Position numbers and translations under genes: made by a program. From Lentilactobacillus sp. SPB1-3 (GTDB lineage Bacteria; Bacillota; Bacilli; Lactobacillales; Lactobacillaceae): a DNA stretch of 64,000 nt. Shown piece by piece: positions 14,227-23,769 of this stretch (position 1 is the first letter of the stretch; the number at the start of each line of letters is the position of its first letter). The notes under the pieces were generated by a model. It was given only the letters and a program-made list of their open reading frames with translations. It did no database searches and was not told the origin of the DNA. The DNA lies in NCBI RefSeq assembly GCF_026913205.2, contig NZ_CP168151.1:558001-622000 (forward strand), given 5' to 3'.

Positions 14227-15357
14227 GTGAAAAAAGTATGGATGGCAATTTCAGTCGCACTGATGGGGATGTTATTGGCGGCTTGTGGAAGTGCTGATAG
14301 TTTAAATGATAACGGTAAATCATCCAATTCAAACAAAACTGAATTAACAGGTCAAACCGACAGTGGCTACTATCAAGGTGTGATTAAAAACGGTCGTTAC
14401 CAAACTAGTAAATCACGTGGCGTTAGTGTTTCTCAGGTTTCTAACCAGTTAAATATTAAGAGTTTTGAAAATGGTTTGTTGAATATTTCAAAAAAAGAAT
14501 TTTCAACTAAGAAGTATGTCTTTCAAGAAGGTCAATACTTATCTACTAATACCGTAGAAAATTGGCTTGGAAGAAAATCAAAAGCCAATCCTACTGGATT
14601 AAATCCTACCAAGGCCAAGAAATCAGCAGCATACGTTCCTAACTACTTATCACAAATTAGTGAACAAGATTTTATGACTGCTAACGGTCAAAAATTGTCA
14701 CTTTCAGGAATTACGATTGGTTTAGCAATTAACTCAGTTGATTACTACACTAAAACTGCGAATGGACCAACTTTAGAAGATAATATTTCGGATGCCCAAG
14801 TTAAGCAACAGGGTAAAGCTATTGCTAATCAGGTGCTACAACGTTTACGAGCAAAGAGTGCACTTAAGAATGTTCCAATTGTGATTGCTTTGTATAAACA
14901 AGCATCTGATGATAGTTTAGTCGGTGGTAATTTCTTCGCTTACTCAGTTAATAACAGCGGTTCAACTAAAGTTTCTAACTGGAGTAACGTTAATGAAAAG
15001 AATTACGTGTTCCCAATTCAATCCGGTAAATCATCTCCAAACAAGAATGATGAAGATGCATTTGATAACTTTAAGTCACAAGTTCAAAATTTCTTTCCTA
15101 ATTTGAGTGGAGTAACCGCACAGGCACAATATAGTGGTAATACACTAAACGGAATGAACGTCAGCATCACCACACAATTCTATAGCCAAACAGAAATTAT
15201 TAGTTTTACACAGTACTTGCAACAAGCAGCACAAAAGTATCTACCTGGAAATGCCCCAATTGACATCACAGTTCAGTCAACTGATGGAATCCAAAGCTTC
15301 TTAAGTAGAAAAACTGGTGAAAAGAACTTTACGTCGCATATTTTTAACAGTTACTGA
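14227..15357 (+). CDS. camS: CamS family sex pheromone-type lipoprotein
   Basis: This 376-residue lipoprotein has a signal peptide and lipobox LLAAC near residues 17-21. The CamS family is known from the enterococcal/staphylococcal cAM373 pheromone precursor. The mature function in lactobacilli is not established. The start is GTG at 14227, nine bases after GGAGGA, and an upstream in-frame ATG at 14212 overlaps the ligA stop and has no site. The ligA-camS-gatCAB order is conserved in the family. Confidence 0.88.
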   Translation: MKKVWMAISVALMGMLLAACGSADSLNDNGKSSNSNKTELTGQTDSGYYQGVIKNGRYQTSKSRGVSVSQVSNQLNIKSFENGLLNISKKEFSTKKYVFQEGQYLSTNTVENWLGRKSKANPTGLNPTKAKKSAAYVPNYLSQISEQDFMTANGQKLSLSGITIGLAINSVDYYTKTANGPTLEDNISDAQVKQQGKAIANQVLQRLRAKSALKNVPIVIALYKQASDDSLVGGNFFAYSVNNSGSTKVSNWSNVNEKNYVFPIQSGKSSPNKNDEDAFDNFKSQVQNFFPNLSGVTAQAQYSGNTLNGMNVSITTQFYSQTEIISFTQYLQQAAQKYLPGNAPIDITVQSTDGIQSFLSRKTGEKNFTSHIFNSY

Positions 15358-15359
15358 TA

Positions 15360-15368
15360 TGGTAAAAT
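15360..15368 (+). promoter_or_regulatory. extended -10 promoter before gatC
   Basis: TGGTAAAAT lies about 33 bases before the gatC ATG and just after the camS stop. The -35 region is not convincing. It could give the amidotransferase genes their own transcription start within the larger operon. Confidence 0.4.
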
Positions 15369-15401
15369 GTCACTTGTGATTAATTGAAAGGAAGGGTCGA
15401 A

Positions 15402-15713
15402 ATGAGCGAAAGAATTTCAGAAAACCAAGTAAACCACGTTGCTCAATTAGCAAAATTAAAATTGGAAGCTGATCAGCTTCCATATTTTACTGAGCAATTA
15501 GACAAAATTATTGGAATGTTCGAAACCTTAAGTAAAGTTGATACTGAAGGTGTTGAACCAACCACTAGTGTTAGTGACCAATTAAACACTATGAGAGAAG
15601 ATATTGCTGATAACTGGAATCAACGAGCTGAGTTACTAGATAACGCTCCTGACGCTGAAAATGGCTACATCAAGGTTCCTGCAATTATCGACGAAAGTGG
15701 GGATAACGAATAA
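15402..15713 (+). CDS. gatC: Asp-tRNA(Asn)/Glu-tRNA(Gln) amidotransferase subunit C
   Basis: This 103-residue GatC wraps around GatA and stabilises the GatCAB complex that converts Glu-tRNA(Gln) to Gln-tRNA(Gln). Family features are [12 protein letters not shown] at the N-terminus and MREDIADNW near the middle. The ATG at 15402 follows AAAGGAAGG. The stop overlaps the gatA start by one base (TAATG). Confidence 0.95.
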   Translation: MSERISENQVNHVAQLAKLKLEADQLPYFTEQLDKIIGMFETLSKVDTEGVEPTTSVSDQLNTMREDIADNWNQRAELLDNAPDAENGYIKVPAIIDESGDNE

Positions 15714-17176
15714 TGAATTATTTTGACCAATCATTAAGCTCAATTCATGAAAAATTAGTTAACAAAGAAATTACTTCTGAAGAATTAACTAAACAAACCC
15801 TCGCTAACATTGCTGATGTTGATAAGGATATCAATGCTTTTATCAATGTTGATGAAGAGGGTGCTGTAAAGCATGCTCAAGCAGTTGATGAGGCTGGTAT
15901 CGATGCTGATAATTTGTTGTCAGGGATGCCAATTGCATTAAAGGATAATTTGGTTACCAAGGGATTTACAACTACAGCTGCATCAAAAATGTTAGCTGAC
16001 TTCAAGCCAATTTATAATGCCACTGTTGTCGACAAATTGGCTAACCTAAATGCAATCAATGTTGGTAAAACCAACATGGATGAATTTGCAATGGGTGGCT
16101 CAACTGAAAATTCTGCCTTTAAAATTACTCATAACCCATGGGATACTACTAAAGTTCCAGGTGGTTCATCAGGTGGTTCTGCTGCTGCAGTTGCTGCTGG
16201 TGAAGTTATCGCTGCTTTGGGATCAGATACTGGTGGTTCAATTCGTCAACCTGCATCATTTAATGGTGTCGTTGGGATGAAGCCAACATATGGCCGTGTT
16301 TCTCGTTGGGGACTGATTGCCTTTGGTTCATCATTGGATCAAATCGGACCAATTACTAGAAATGTTGAAGATAACGCAACGTTATTAAATGCCATTGCTG
16401 GCCATGACGAACATGATATGACTAGTTCTGATAAGGAAGTTCCTGATTTCACAGCTAATTTAAATGCTGGTGTTAAGGGAATGAAGATTGGAATTCCAAG
16501 TGAATTCATGGCTGCTGGAATTGATGATGCTGTTAAGCAAACAGTTCTAGATGCTGCTGAAACCTACAAAAAATTAGGTGCTACTGTAGAAGAGGTATCA
16601 TTACCAAATACCGAATATGGAGTGGCAGCTTATTACATCATCTCATCATCAGAAGCTTCATCTAACTTACAACGTTTTGACGGTATCCGTTATGGTTATC
16701 GTGCTGAAGGTGTTAAGAATCTTGAAGATTTGTATGTTAAGTCTCGTTCAGAAGGATTTGGTGATGAAGTTAAGAGAAGAATTATGCTGGGAACATTTTC
16801 ACTTTCAGCTGGTTTTTATGATGCATACTTCAAGAAGGCTGCTCAAGTTAGAACGTTAATGATCAACGACTTTACCAATGTCTTTAAAGATTACGACCTA
16901 ATTTTGGCACCAACTGCTCCAACACCTGCATACGGAATTGGTGAAGACGTGAGTGACCCAATGACTATGTACATGAACGATGTATTGACATTACCAGTTA
17001 ACCTTGCCGGCCTTCCAGGAATGTCAATTCCCGCTGGCTTTGCTGATGGTCTTCCTGTTGGTGTGCAATTGATTGGTAAACCTTTTGATGAAGCAACCAT
17101 TTATCAAGCTGGTAACGCTTTTGAACAAGCTACTGATTTTCATAAACAAACACCAAAGATGGGAGGAAATAACTAA
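15713..17176 (+). CDS. gatA: Asp-tRNA(Asn)/Glu-tRNA(Gln) amidotransferase subunit A
   Basis: This 487-residue amidase releases ammonia from glutamine for transfer to the misacylated tRNA. The amidase signature is complete, with the Ser-cisSer-Lys triad in MPIALKDN and [14 protein letters not shown], plus [14 protein letters not shown]. Start and stop codons overlap those of gatC and gatB by one base each, showing tight translational coupling. Confidence 0.97.
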   Translation: MNYFDQSLSSIHEKLVNKEITSEELTKQTLANIADVDKDINAFINVDEEGAVKHAQAVDEAGIDADNLLSGMPIALKDNLVTKGFTTTAASKMLADFKPIYNATVVDKLANLNAINVGKTNMDEFAMGGSTENSAFKITHNPWDTTKVPGGSSGGSAAAVAAGEVIAALGSDTGGSIRQPASFNGVVGMKPTYGRVSRWGLIAFGSSLDQIGPITRNVEDNATLLNAIAGHDEHDMTSSDKEVPDFTANLNAGVKGMKIGIPSEFMAAGIDDAVKQTVLDAAETYKKLGATVEEVSLPNTEYGVAAYYIISSSEASSNLQRFDGIRYGYRAEGVKNLEDLYVKSRSEGFGDEVKRRIMLGTFSLSAGFYDAYFKKAAQVRTLMINDFTNVFKDYDLILAPTAPTPAYGIGEDVSDPMTMYMNDVLTLPVNLAGLPGMSIPAGFADGLPVGVQLIGKPFDEATIYQAGNAFEQATDFHKQTPKMGGNN

Positions 17177-18597
17177 TGAATTTTGAAACAACAATTGGAC
17201 TTGAAGTCCACGTGGAGTTAAAAACTAACTCGAAAATTTTTAGTCCATCTCCCGTTGAATTCGGTGATGATCCTAACTCAAATACCAACGTTATTGATTG
17301 GGGTTATCCTGGTGTCTTACCTTCAACTAACAAAGGAGTCGTTGAATCAGGAATTAAAGCTGCTTTAGCTTTACATGCTGATATCGAACGCCACCCACAT
17401 TTTGACCGAAAAAACTATTTCTATCCTGATAACCCAAAAGCTTATCAAATCACTGAATCTGAAACCCCTCTAGGACATGATGGTTATGTTGAAATCGAGG
17501 TAGATGGTAAGAAGAAGCGTATTGGTATTCAAGAACTTCATATTGAAGAAGATGCTGGTAAGAATACCCACAGCAATCAATATTCTTATGTTGACTTAAA
17601 CCGTCAAGGAACACCATTGGTCGAAATTGTTTCTAAACCAGATATCGCCTCACCAGATGAAGCATATGCTTACTTAGAAGAACTTCGTCAGGTTATCCAA
17701 TTTACTGGTGTTTCTGATGTTAAGATGGAAGAAGGATCAATGCGTGTGGACGTTAATATTTCAATTCGTCCAGTTGGTCAAAAGGAATACGGAACCAAGA
17801 CTGAGCTTAAGAACTTAAACTCATTCAATTATGTTCGTAAAGGTTTAGCTTATGAGGAGCAACGCCAACAACGATTGTTGATGTCTGGGGAAGTAATTCA
17901 ACCAGAAACTCGTCGTTTTGATGAAACTACTGGTCAAACAATCTTAATGCGGGTCAAGGAAGGCGCCGATGATTATCGTTACTTCCCAGAACCTGATCTA
18001 CCAGCATTGGATATTTCTCAGTCATGGATTGATTCTATCGAAAAGGATCTTCCAGAAGCACCTAAAAAACGTCGTGATCGCTATGTAAATGAATTAGGAA
18101 TCACTGATTATGATGCAATGGTGCTGACTCAGACTAAGGAAATGTCTGATTTCTTTGACGAAATGGTATCTCGTGGAGCTGATCCTAAATTATCAGCTAA
18201 CTACCTACAAGGTGACGTTAATGCGTTCTTGAATGATAACCACGTTGATTTACAAAAAACAGACATTACTGCTGAAAACTTAGCAACAATGGTTAAATTA
18301 ATCACTGATGGAACTATTTCATCTAAGATGGCTAAAAAAGTCTTCAAAGCCGTTTCTGAAGGTAAAGAACCTAAGGCGTTTGTTGAAGAAAAGGGTATGG
18401 TGCAACTTTCTGACCCTGCTCAAATTCAACCGATCGTGGATGAAGTTCTTGCAGATAATCCTCAATCAGTTGAAGATTTCCATAATGGTAAGGATCGAGC
18501 AATCGGTTTCTTAGTTGGCCAAATTATGAAGAAGACACAAGGAAAAGCAAATCCATCAGTAGTTAACAAGTTATTAATTGCATCAATGAATAAATAG
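17176..18597 (+). CDS. gatB: Asp-tRNA(Asn)/Glu-tRNA(Gln) amidotransferase subunit B
   Basis: This 473-residue GatB binds the tRNA, phosphorylates the glutamyl moiety and carries out transamidation. It starts [17 protein letters not shown] and contains [25 protein letters not shown] and a C-terminal YqeY-like helical tail. Full length. It is followed by dagK after 16 bases. Confidence 0.97.
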   Translation: MNFETTIGLEVHVELKTNSKIFSPSPVEFGDDPNSNTNVIDWGYPGVLPSTNKGVVESGIKAALALHADIERHPHFDRKNYFYPDNPKAYQITESETPLGHDGYVEIEVDGKKKRIGIQELHIEEDAGKNTHSNQYSYVDLNRQGTPLVEIVSKPDIASPDEAYAYLEELRQVIQFTGVSDVKMEEGSMRVDVNISIRPVGQKEYGTKTELKNLNSFNYVRKGLAYEEQRQQRLLMSGEVIQPETRRFDETTGQTILMRVKEGADDYRYFPEPDLPALDISQSWIDSIEKDLPEAPKKRRDRYVNELGITDYDAMVLTQTKEMSDFFDEMVSRGADPKLSANYLQGDVNAFLNDNHVDLQKTDITAENLATMVKLITDGTISSKMAKKVFKAVSEGKEPKAFVEEKGMVQLSDPAQIQPIVDEVLADNPQSVEDFHNGKDRAIGFLVGQIMKKTQGKANPSVVNKLLIASMNK

Positions 18598-18613
18598 AAG
18601 GACAGGTAAGGGT

Positions 18614-19627
18614 ATGCGTAAACGTGCCAGAGTAATTTATAACCCAACATCTGGAAGGGAATTATTAAAGCAAAAGCTAGTTGATATTCTGAATGTTTTT
18701 GAGCAAGCAGGATACGAAACTAGTGCTTTTGCAACAACCCCAGAGCATGATTCAGCTAAGAATGAAGCTAGTCGAGCTGGACAAGAAGGATTTGATTTAG
18801 TTGTTGCTGCCGGTGGTGATGGTACAATCAACGAAGTCGTCAATGGACTAGCGCCATTAAAAAAACGACCAAAGATGGCCATTATCCCAGCGGGAACAAC
18901 CAATGATTACGCTAGAGCGTTGCATATTCCCCGTGAAGATCCTGTTGAGGCAGCTAAGGTTGTCTTAAAAAAACAAATGATTCGTATGGACGTTGGTAAA
19001 GCTGATGAAAATTACTTTATCAATATTGCAGCTGGTGGTTTATTAACTGAGCTGACATATGATGTTCCTTCGGATTTGAAAACATTATTTGGCTACCTAG
19101 CTTATTTAGTTAGAGGTGCTGAACTATTACCCAGAATTCGACCAATCGAGATGGACATTAAGTATGATGATGGTGAATTTAAGGGTAAGGCTTCAATGTT
19201 CTTCTTGGCATTAACTAATTCAGTGGGTGGTTTTGAACAAATTGTTCCTGATGCTGCTCTAGATGATGGTAAGTTTACATTGATCATTGTTAAAACAAGT
19301 AATTTGGTTGAAATTATGCATTTGGCTGCTAAGGTGATTAACGGCGGAAAGCATATTAATGACCCTAGAATTATTTATAAAAAAACAAAGAAAGTTGTCG
19401 CTAAACCAGTTAAGAATCGAATGCAGATTAACCTTGACGGTGAGTACGGTGGCGACGCTCCCATGAAGTTTGTAAACTTGAAGCAACATATTGAAATGTT
19501 CGCTAACCTAGACGATATGCCAAATAAGGCGTACACTGATGACAGTGAAGAACTAATTAACTTAGAAAAGACATTTATTGAAAATGTCGATAAGCTTCCA
19601 GATAATGATACTGATGTTAATAACTAA
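18614..19627 (+). CDS. dagK: diacylglycerol kinase, DgkB type
   Basis: This 337-residue soluble lipid kinase phosphorylates diacylglycerol to phosphatidic acid, recycling the diacylglycerol left by lipoteichoic acid synthesis. The catalytic motif AAGGDGTINEVVNGL and IIPAGTTNDYARAL are present. The C-terminal 30 residues are acidic and variable. It follows gatB by 16 bases with AAGGACAGG upstream. Confidence 0.93.
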   Translation: MRKRARVIYNPTSGRELLKQKLVDILNVFEQAGYETSAFATTPEHDSAKNEASRAGQEGFDLVVAAGGDGTINEVVNGLAPLKKRPKMAIIPAGTTNDYARALHIPREDPVEAAKVVLKKQMIRMDVGKADENYFINIAAGGLLTELTYDVPSDLKTLFGYLAYLVRGAELLPRIRPIEMDIKYDDGEFKGKASMFFLALTNSVGGFEQIVPDAALDDGKFTLIIVKTSNLVEIMHLAAKVINGGKHINDPRIIYKKTKKVVAKPVKNRMQINLDGEYGGDAPMKFVNLKQHIEMFANLDDMPNKAYTDDSEELINLEKTFIENVDKLPDNDTDVNN

Positions 19628-19642
19628 GAGATAAAATAAGGG

Positions 19643-19677
19643 ATTGCGTGGCGGTTAACTTTGCTTCGCAATTTTTA
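19643..19677 (+). terminator. possible terminator between dagK and rlmCD
   Basis: ATTGCG (19643-19648) pairs with CGCAAT (19667-19672) across an 18-base loop, followed by T residues. The short stem and large loop make it weak. Confidence 0.35.
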
Positions 19678-19702
19678 TTTGGTTAAAGGAAAAGGTGCAT
19701 AC

Positions 19703-21070
19703 ATGAAATTTACGGCCCCAGTTGCCAAGAACGAAACTTATGAAGTAACGATTCAAGACTTAACTTATGAAGGGATGGGTGTTGCCAAGATTGAAGATTT
19801 TCCAATCTTTATTGAAAATGCTTTAGTCGGTGAAAAGGTAATTACCTTGATTACTAAAGTTAAGAAAAACTTCGCATTCGGGCGAGTGGACAAGGTTTTA
19901 GTTGAAAGTTCAGACCGAGTTCATGGAATCGAAAAGGCATATACTCAAACTGGGATTACTCCATTACAACATTTAAAATACCCGGCACAATTAAAGTTTA
20001 AGCAACATCAAGTCCAAGTTGATTTTGATAAATTAAAGATTCCTGCCGAAGTTAATGAAACTATCGGTATGGAAGATCCATTCCATTACCGAAACAAGGC
20101 TCAAATTCCGGTTAGAAATGTTAATGGATTGCTATCAACTGGTTTTTACAAGAAACATTCACACGAAATGATTCCGTTAGAAGACTTTAAGATTCAAGAC
20201 GAAAGAATCGATAAAGCAGTCCTAATCGTGCGTGACATTCTTCGTAAGTTCCAATTAGAAGCTTATGATGAACGTAATCATACTGGAGTTATTCGGAATA
20301 TTATGGTGCGAGTTGGTAAGTACTCTGGCGAAATGATGATTGTGTTAGTTACCAGAACTAAAAAGTTGCCTAGTGTCGAAGAAATCACCCGACAAATCAA
20401 CGAACAAATTCCTGGTTTGACTAGTTTGATTCAAAATATCAATCCTGAGAAGACTAACGTAGTGTTAGGCAAAAAGAATGTTTTATTAAGCGGTGTTGAT
20501 CGAATTCATGATCAATTAATGGGATTAGACTTTGAAATTTCAGCTAACTCATTCTATCAAGTTAATCCGGTACAAACTGAAAAGTTGTATCAATTAGCAA
20601 TTGATAAGGCTGAATTGACCAAGGATGATGTTGTTATCGATGCTTATAGTGGTATTGGTACCATTTCATTGTCTGTTGCTAATTCAGTGAAGCAAGTTTA
20701 CGGTGTCGAAGTAGTTGAAGACGCTGTGAAAGATGCTGAAACCAATGCTAAAATCAACAAGATCAAAAATGTTAAGTTTGTTGTTAACAAAGCAGAAGAG
20801 CAGATGGAAAAATGGCAAGCTGACGGTTTGAAACCGGATGTTGTTATTGTTGATCCGCCACGTAAGGGCCTTGCTGAATCATTGATTAAGAGTGTTGCTG
20901 ACATGAATCCTAAACGTGTAGTTTATGTATCATGTAATCCTGCTACGTTGGCTCGTGACGTTAAGTTATTTGGCGACTTCGGTTATCATCTTAATCAACC
21001 GGTTCAACCAGTGGATCAATTCCCACAAACAGTTCACGTTGAAAGTGTTTCTGTTTTAGAAAAAGCTTAA
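19703..21070 (+). CDS. rlmCD: 23S rRNA (uracil-C5)-methyltransferase RlmCD type, lacking Fe-S cysteines
   Basis: This 455-residue RumA-family enzyme would methylate U747/U1939 of 23S rRNA. An N-terminal TRAM domain (about residues 8-66) is followed by the methyltransferase, with SAM-binding VIDAYSGIGTISLS, VDPPRKGL and catalytic cysteine in YVSCNPATLARD. The region that normally holds CxxxxxCGGC (about residues 75-89 here) reads GIEKAYTQTGITPLQ, and the fourth cluster cysteine is also absent (EDFKIQ). The catalytic cysteine is the only cysteine in the protein. The ATG at 19703 follows AAAGGAAAAGG. Confidence 0.9.
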   Translation: MKFTAPVAKNETYEVTIQDLTYEGMGVAKIEDFPIFIENALVGEKVITLITKVKKNFAFGRVDKVLVESSDRVHGIEKAYTQTGITPLQHLKYPAQLKFKQHQVQVDFDKLKIPAEVNETIGMEDPFHYRNKAQIPVRNVNGLLSTGFYKKHSHEMIPLEDFKIQDERIDKAVLIVRDILRKFQLEAYDERNHTGVIRNIMVRVGKYSGEMMIVLVTRTKKLPSVEEITRQINEQIPGLTSLIQNINPEKTNVVLGKKNVLLSGVDRIHDQLMGLDFEISANSFYQVNPVQTEKLYQLAIDKAELTKDDVVIDAYSGIGTISLSVANSVKQVYGVEVVEDAVKDAETNAKINKIKNVKFVVNKAEEQMEKWQADGLKPDVVIVDPPRKGLAESLIKSVADMNPKRVVYVSCNPATLARDVKLFGDFGYHLNQPVQPVDQFPQTVHVESVSVLEKA

Positions 21071-21102
21071 ATCACTCCATCAAATAAAGTTTAAAGTAAA
21101 AT

Positions 21103-21155
21103 AAAACTGTTATCTCAATGCAATTGATTGGGATAACAGTTTTTTTGTTTATACT
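21103..21155 (+). terminator. strong terminator of rlmCD with a promoter overlapping its 3' arm
   Basis: AAAACTGTTATCTCAA (21103-21118) pairs with TTGGGATAACAGTTTT (21128-21143), followed by T residues. The 3' arm also supplies TTGGGA (21128-21133), 16 bases before TATACT (21150-21155), which may be the promoter of the next gene. Confidence 0.75.
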
Positions 21156-21177
21156 AAAAATATGGGGGAAAATTGAC

Positions 21178-21540
21178 ATGAGCATTATTATCAAAATATT
21201 GGGCACTTTGGTTGCTTTGGAATACTTTTATATTTTATACCTTGAGACATTTGCCACGGCATCTAAGCTTACGGCTAAAGTTTTTAACCAAACACAAGAG
21301 GAACTACGACGGCCTACTGTTAATACATTATTAAAAAATCAGGGTGTGTATAACGGTTTGATTGGCGGTTTGATATTCTTAGCAATCTTTTTATATGGCA
21401 GTCAACCAGCATTGATGCTTTTGATGATCTATACGGTGCTAGTTGCTATTTATGGCGGAATTACTAGTAATCCTAAGATTATTTTATTGCAGGGTGGCGT
21501 GGCGATGATCACGTTGATTGCTATCTTGTTGGGACTATAG
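21178..21540 (+). CDS. DUF1304 family membrane protein
   Basis: This 120-residue membrane protein has about four hydrophobic helices. The start MSIIIKILGTLVALEYFYILYLE and NQGVYNGLIGG are typical of the DUF1304 family, whose function is unknown. The ATG at 21178 follows GGGGGAA. It is monocistronic, between two terminators. Confidence 0.75.
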   Translation: MSIIIKILGTLVALEYFYILYLETFATASKLTAKVFNQTQEELRRPTVNTLLKNQGVYNGLIGGLIFLAIFLYGSQPALMLLMIYTVLVAIYGGITSNPKIILLQGGVAMITLIAILLGL

Positions 21541-21550
21541 AAGTTTCCAC

Positions 21551-21584
21551 AAAAAAAGACGTTACTATTTAGTAACGTCTTTTC
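21551..21584. terminator. bidirectional terminator between the DUF1304 and aquaporin genes
   Basis: AAAAGACGTTACT is repeated in inverse as AGTAACGTCTTTT with an A-run on one side and a T-run on the other, so it can end transcription from both converging genes. Confidence 0.85.
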
Positions 21585-21590
21585 GTTTGA

Positions 21591-22235
21591 TTAATTTTCA
21601 AAGTATCTTGCAACAAAAGCAGCTAAGATAGCACCAATTTCTGGAGCTACTAGGAATACCCAGTAATGTGATAGAGCTGAACCACCAGCGAAGATTGCTG
21701 GCCCAAATGATCTAGCAGGGTTCAATGAACCACCAGTTAAGTTCAAGGCAATGATAATCAAGAATGCAAGAGCAATTCCGATGATTAATCCTGCCATGTT
21801 TGGGTTGCCAAATTTATCACTAGTAACCAACAAAATAATAGTTACAAAGATGAATGTGATCAAGATTTCCACAATAATGGCTGTGAGAGAAGAAATATTA
21901 GGAAAATCATTTTGACCTAGAGAAGTACTTGGTAAACCAAGAGATTTAACGAAGTACAACACGAAGGCAGAACCAACGATTGCACCAACAAATTGGGAAA
22001 CGATGTAACCAATTGCGTTAGGCAAATCAATCTTATGATTGATCCACATTGCGGTTGTAACAGCGGGGTTAAAGTGACCACCAGAAACAGCACCAAATGA
22101 GTATGCTGAAATAGTGATTGCTAATCCAAAGGCAAGTCCAATTGCTAAAACATCACCCTTGGCGATAACTACGGTACCAGTTCCTAGTAAAACTAGGATC
22201 ATCGTACCAAAAAATTCTGCAAGAAATTTTTTCAT
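21591..22235 (-). CDS. aquaporin / MIP family channel
   Basis: This 214-residue channel has six membrane helices and two half-helix NPA motifs, GGHFNPAVT and GGSLNPARSFGPAI. The short loops and overall length suit a water-specific (AqpZ-like) channel rather than a longer glycerol facilitator, although lactobacillus MIPs may also pass small neutral solutes or lactic acid. It faces away from the osmoprotectant transporter genes across a shared 330-base region, which fits a role in osmotic adaptation. Confidence 0.9.
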   Translation of the reverse strand: MKKFLAEFFGTMILVLLGTGTVVIAKGDVLAIGLAFGLAITISAYSFGAVSGGHFNPAVTTAMWINHKIDLPNAIGYIVSQFVGAIVGSAFVLYFVKSLGLPSTSLGQNDFPNISSLTAIIVEILITFIFVTIILLVTSDKFGNPNMAGLIIGIALAFLIIIALNLTGGSLNPARSFGPAIFAGGSALSHYWVFLVAPEIGAILAAFVARYFEN

Positions 22236-22569
22236 GACTATTCTCCTATAAAATAAAATATAATTGCGTTTATTATGCTAAATTATATTGTCCATGTATG
22301 TCAAGGATATTTACCATACATAGAACGGATTCCGTTGAAATGAAACGTTTTTTGTAAAAAAGTGCATAAAATTTTCTAGATAAGTATAATCACTGTGAAC
22401 ACTGATTTGAAGCCGGTTTGGTCTGCATAAGTAATTATATAAAAGAGATAATCATTTGAATTAGTTAGCTGATTTTGTTACGGTTGTATCTGTTAATTTA
22501 TTTTTTGAGGACTTATTTAAGTGCTTATAAAAATAAATTTTTTATTTTAAAGAATGTAAGGAGGAGCAC
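22236..22569. promoter_or_regulatory. divergent intergenic region between aquaporin and opuA
   Basis: There is no gene here. Rightward candidates are TATAAT at 22385-22390 with a poor -35, and TTGAGG (22505-22510) with TATAAA (22526-22531) at a short 15-base spacing, about 40 bases before opuAA. On the minus strand a TTGACA (complement of 22299-22304) has no -10 at normal spacing. The sequence is very AT-rich, as is usual for osmotically regulated promoters. I see no clear operator. Confidence 0.3.
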
Positions 22570-23769
22570 ATGACAACTAAACTTCAAGTGCAAAATCTTA
22601 CCAAAATATTTGGTCGCCGGATTGGCCGGGCCCAAGAATTAATTGATGCTGGTAAGTCAAAGGCTGAAATCCTCGAACAAACAGGATCTACAGTCGGTGT
22701 TAAAAATGCTAGTTTTGAGGTTAATGAAGGAGAAATCTTCGTTATCATGGGACTTTCTGGTTCAGGTAAGTCAACAATGATACGAATGATCAACCGATTG
22801 ATCGAACCTACATCTGGTCACATCTTAATTGATGGCCAAGATTTAACAAATCTAAGCAAGAAAGAATTATTAGAAGTTCGTAGAGAACAAATGAGTATGG
22901 TTTTTCAAAGCTTTGCCTTACTCCCAAACAGAACAATTATTGAGAACACCGCTTATGGTTTGGAAGTTAAAGGTGTTGGTAAAGAAGAACGATTACAACG
23001 AGCTCATGATGCGTTGGAACTAGTTGGATTACATGGTTATGATGATCAGTTACCAACCCAATTATCTGGTGGGATGCAACAACGAGTTGGCTTAGCTAGA
23101 GCTTTAGCTAATGATACAGAAATCCTATTAATGGATGAAGCATTTTCCGCTTTGGATCCACTTAATCGTAAGGATATGCAAAATGAACTTTTGGATCTTC
23201 AAGAGAACTTGCATAAAACGATTGTCTTCATTTCTCATGACTTAAATGAAGCTTTGAGGATTGGTGATCGGATTATGATTATGAAGGACGGTGAGATCGT
23301 CCAAACTGGAACACCTGAAGAAATCTTGACACAACCAGCTGATGCTTATGTTGAAAGATTTATCGAAGATGTTGATCGGACAAAGGTCTTGACTGCTGCA
23401 AACGTTATGATTCGTCCGAATACAGTTAATATTGATAAAGATGGTCCAAGAATCGCCATTCGCCGAATGCGTGAGAATGAAATTTCGTCAGTTTATGTAG
23501 TGAATAGTAAACGCGAGTTTGTGGGAATAGTTGATGCAAAACATGCCTTAGACTTGATTGAAAAGGGTGAACGTAAGTTAGATTCTATTGTTGAAAAGGA
23601 CATTCCAACAACACAAGAAGACACTCCAATCACAACGATTTTGGATCAAATTTCTAAATCTCCGTTCCCATATGCCGTGGTTGATAAACAAAATCATTTA
23701 TTAGGAATCATCATTAGAGGCGCCGTTCTTGGTGCAATTTCAGGAAATGAGGTGACTGAAGATGAATAA
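22570..23769 (+). CDS. opuAA: glycine betaine/osmoprotectant ABC transporter ATPase with CBS domains
   Basis: This 399-residue ProV/OpuAA-type ATPase has an N-terminal extension (RIGRAQELIDAGKSKAEILE) before Walker A GLSGSGKST, Q-loop VFQSFALLPN, signature LSGGMQQR and Walker B LLMDEAFSALDP. The last 130 residues form tandem CBS domains (from about VMIRPNTVNI), which in the OpuA family sense ionic strength or nucleotides. A strong AAGGAGGAG site precedes it. It overlaps opuAB by eight bases. Confidence 0.94.
   Translation: MTTKLQVQNLTKIFGRRIGRAQELIDAGKSKAEILEQTGSTVGVKNASFEVNEGEIFVIMGLSGSGKSTMIRMINRLIEPTSGHILIDGQDLTNLSKKELLEVRREQMSMVFQSFALLPNRTIIENTAYGLEVKGVGKEERLQRAHDALELVGLHGYDDQLPTQLSGGMQQRVGLARALANDTEILLMDEAFSALDPLNRKDMQNELLDLQENLHKTIVFISHDLNEALRIGDRIMIMKDGEIVQTGTPEEILTQPADAYVERFIEDVDRTKVLTAANVMIRPNTVNIDKDGPRIAIRRMRENEISSVYVVNSKREFVGIVDAKHALDLIEKGERKLDSIVEKDIPTTQEDTPITTILDQISKSPFPYAVVDKQNHLLGIIIRGAVLGAISGNEVTEDE

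Noticed and set aside
19661-19702. Upstream extension of rlmCD from 19661
   Set aside because: It overlaps a possible terminator and precedes the good ribosome binding site of the ATG at 19703.
22282-22304. Aquaporin promoter from TTGACA and TATAAT on the minus strand
   Set aside because: The spacer is only 11 bases, too short for a functional sigma-A promoter.
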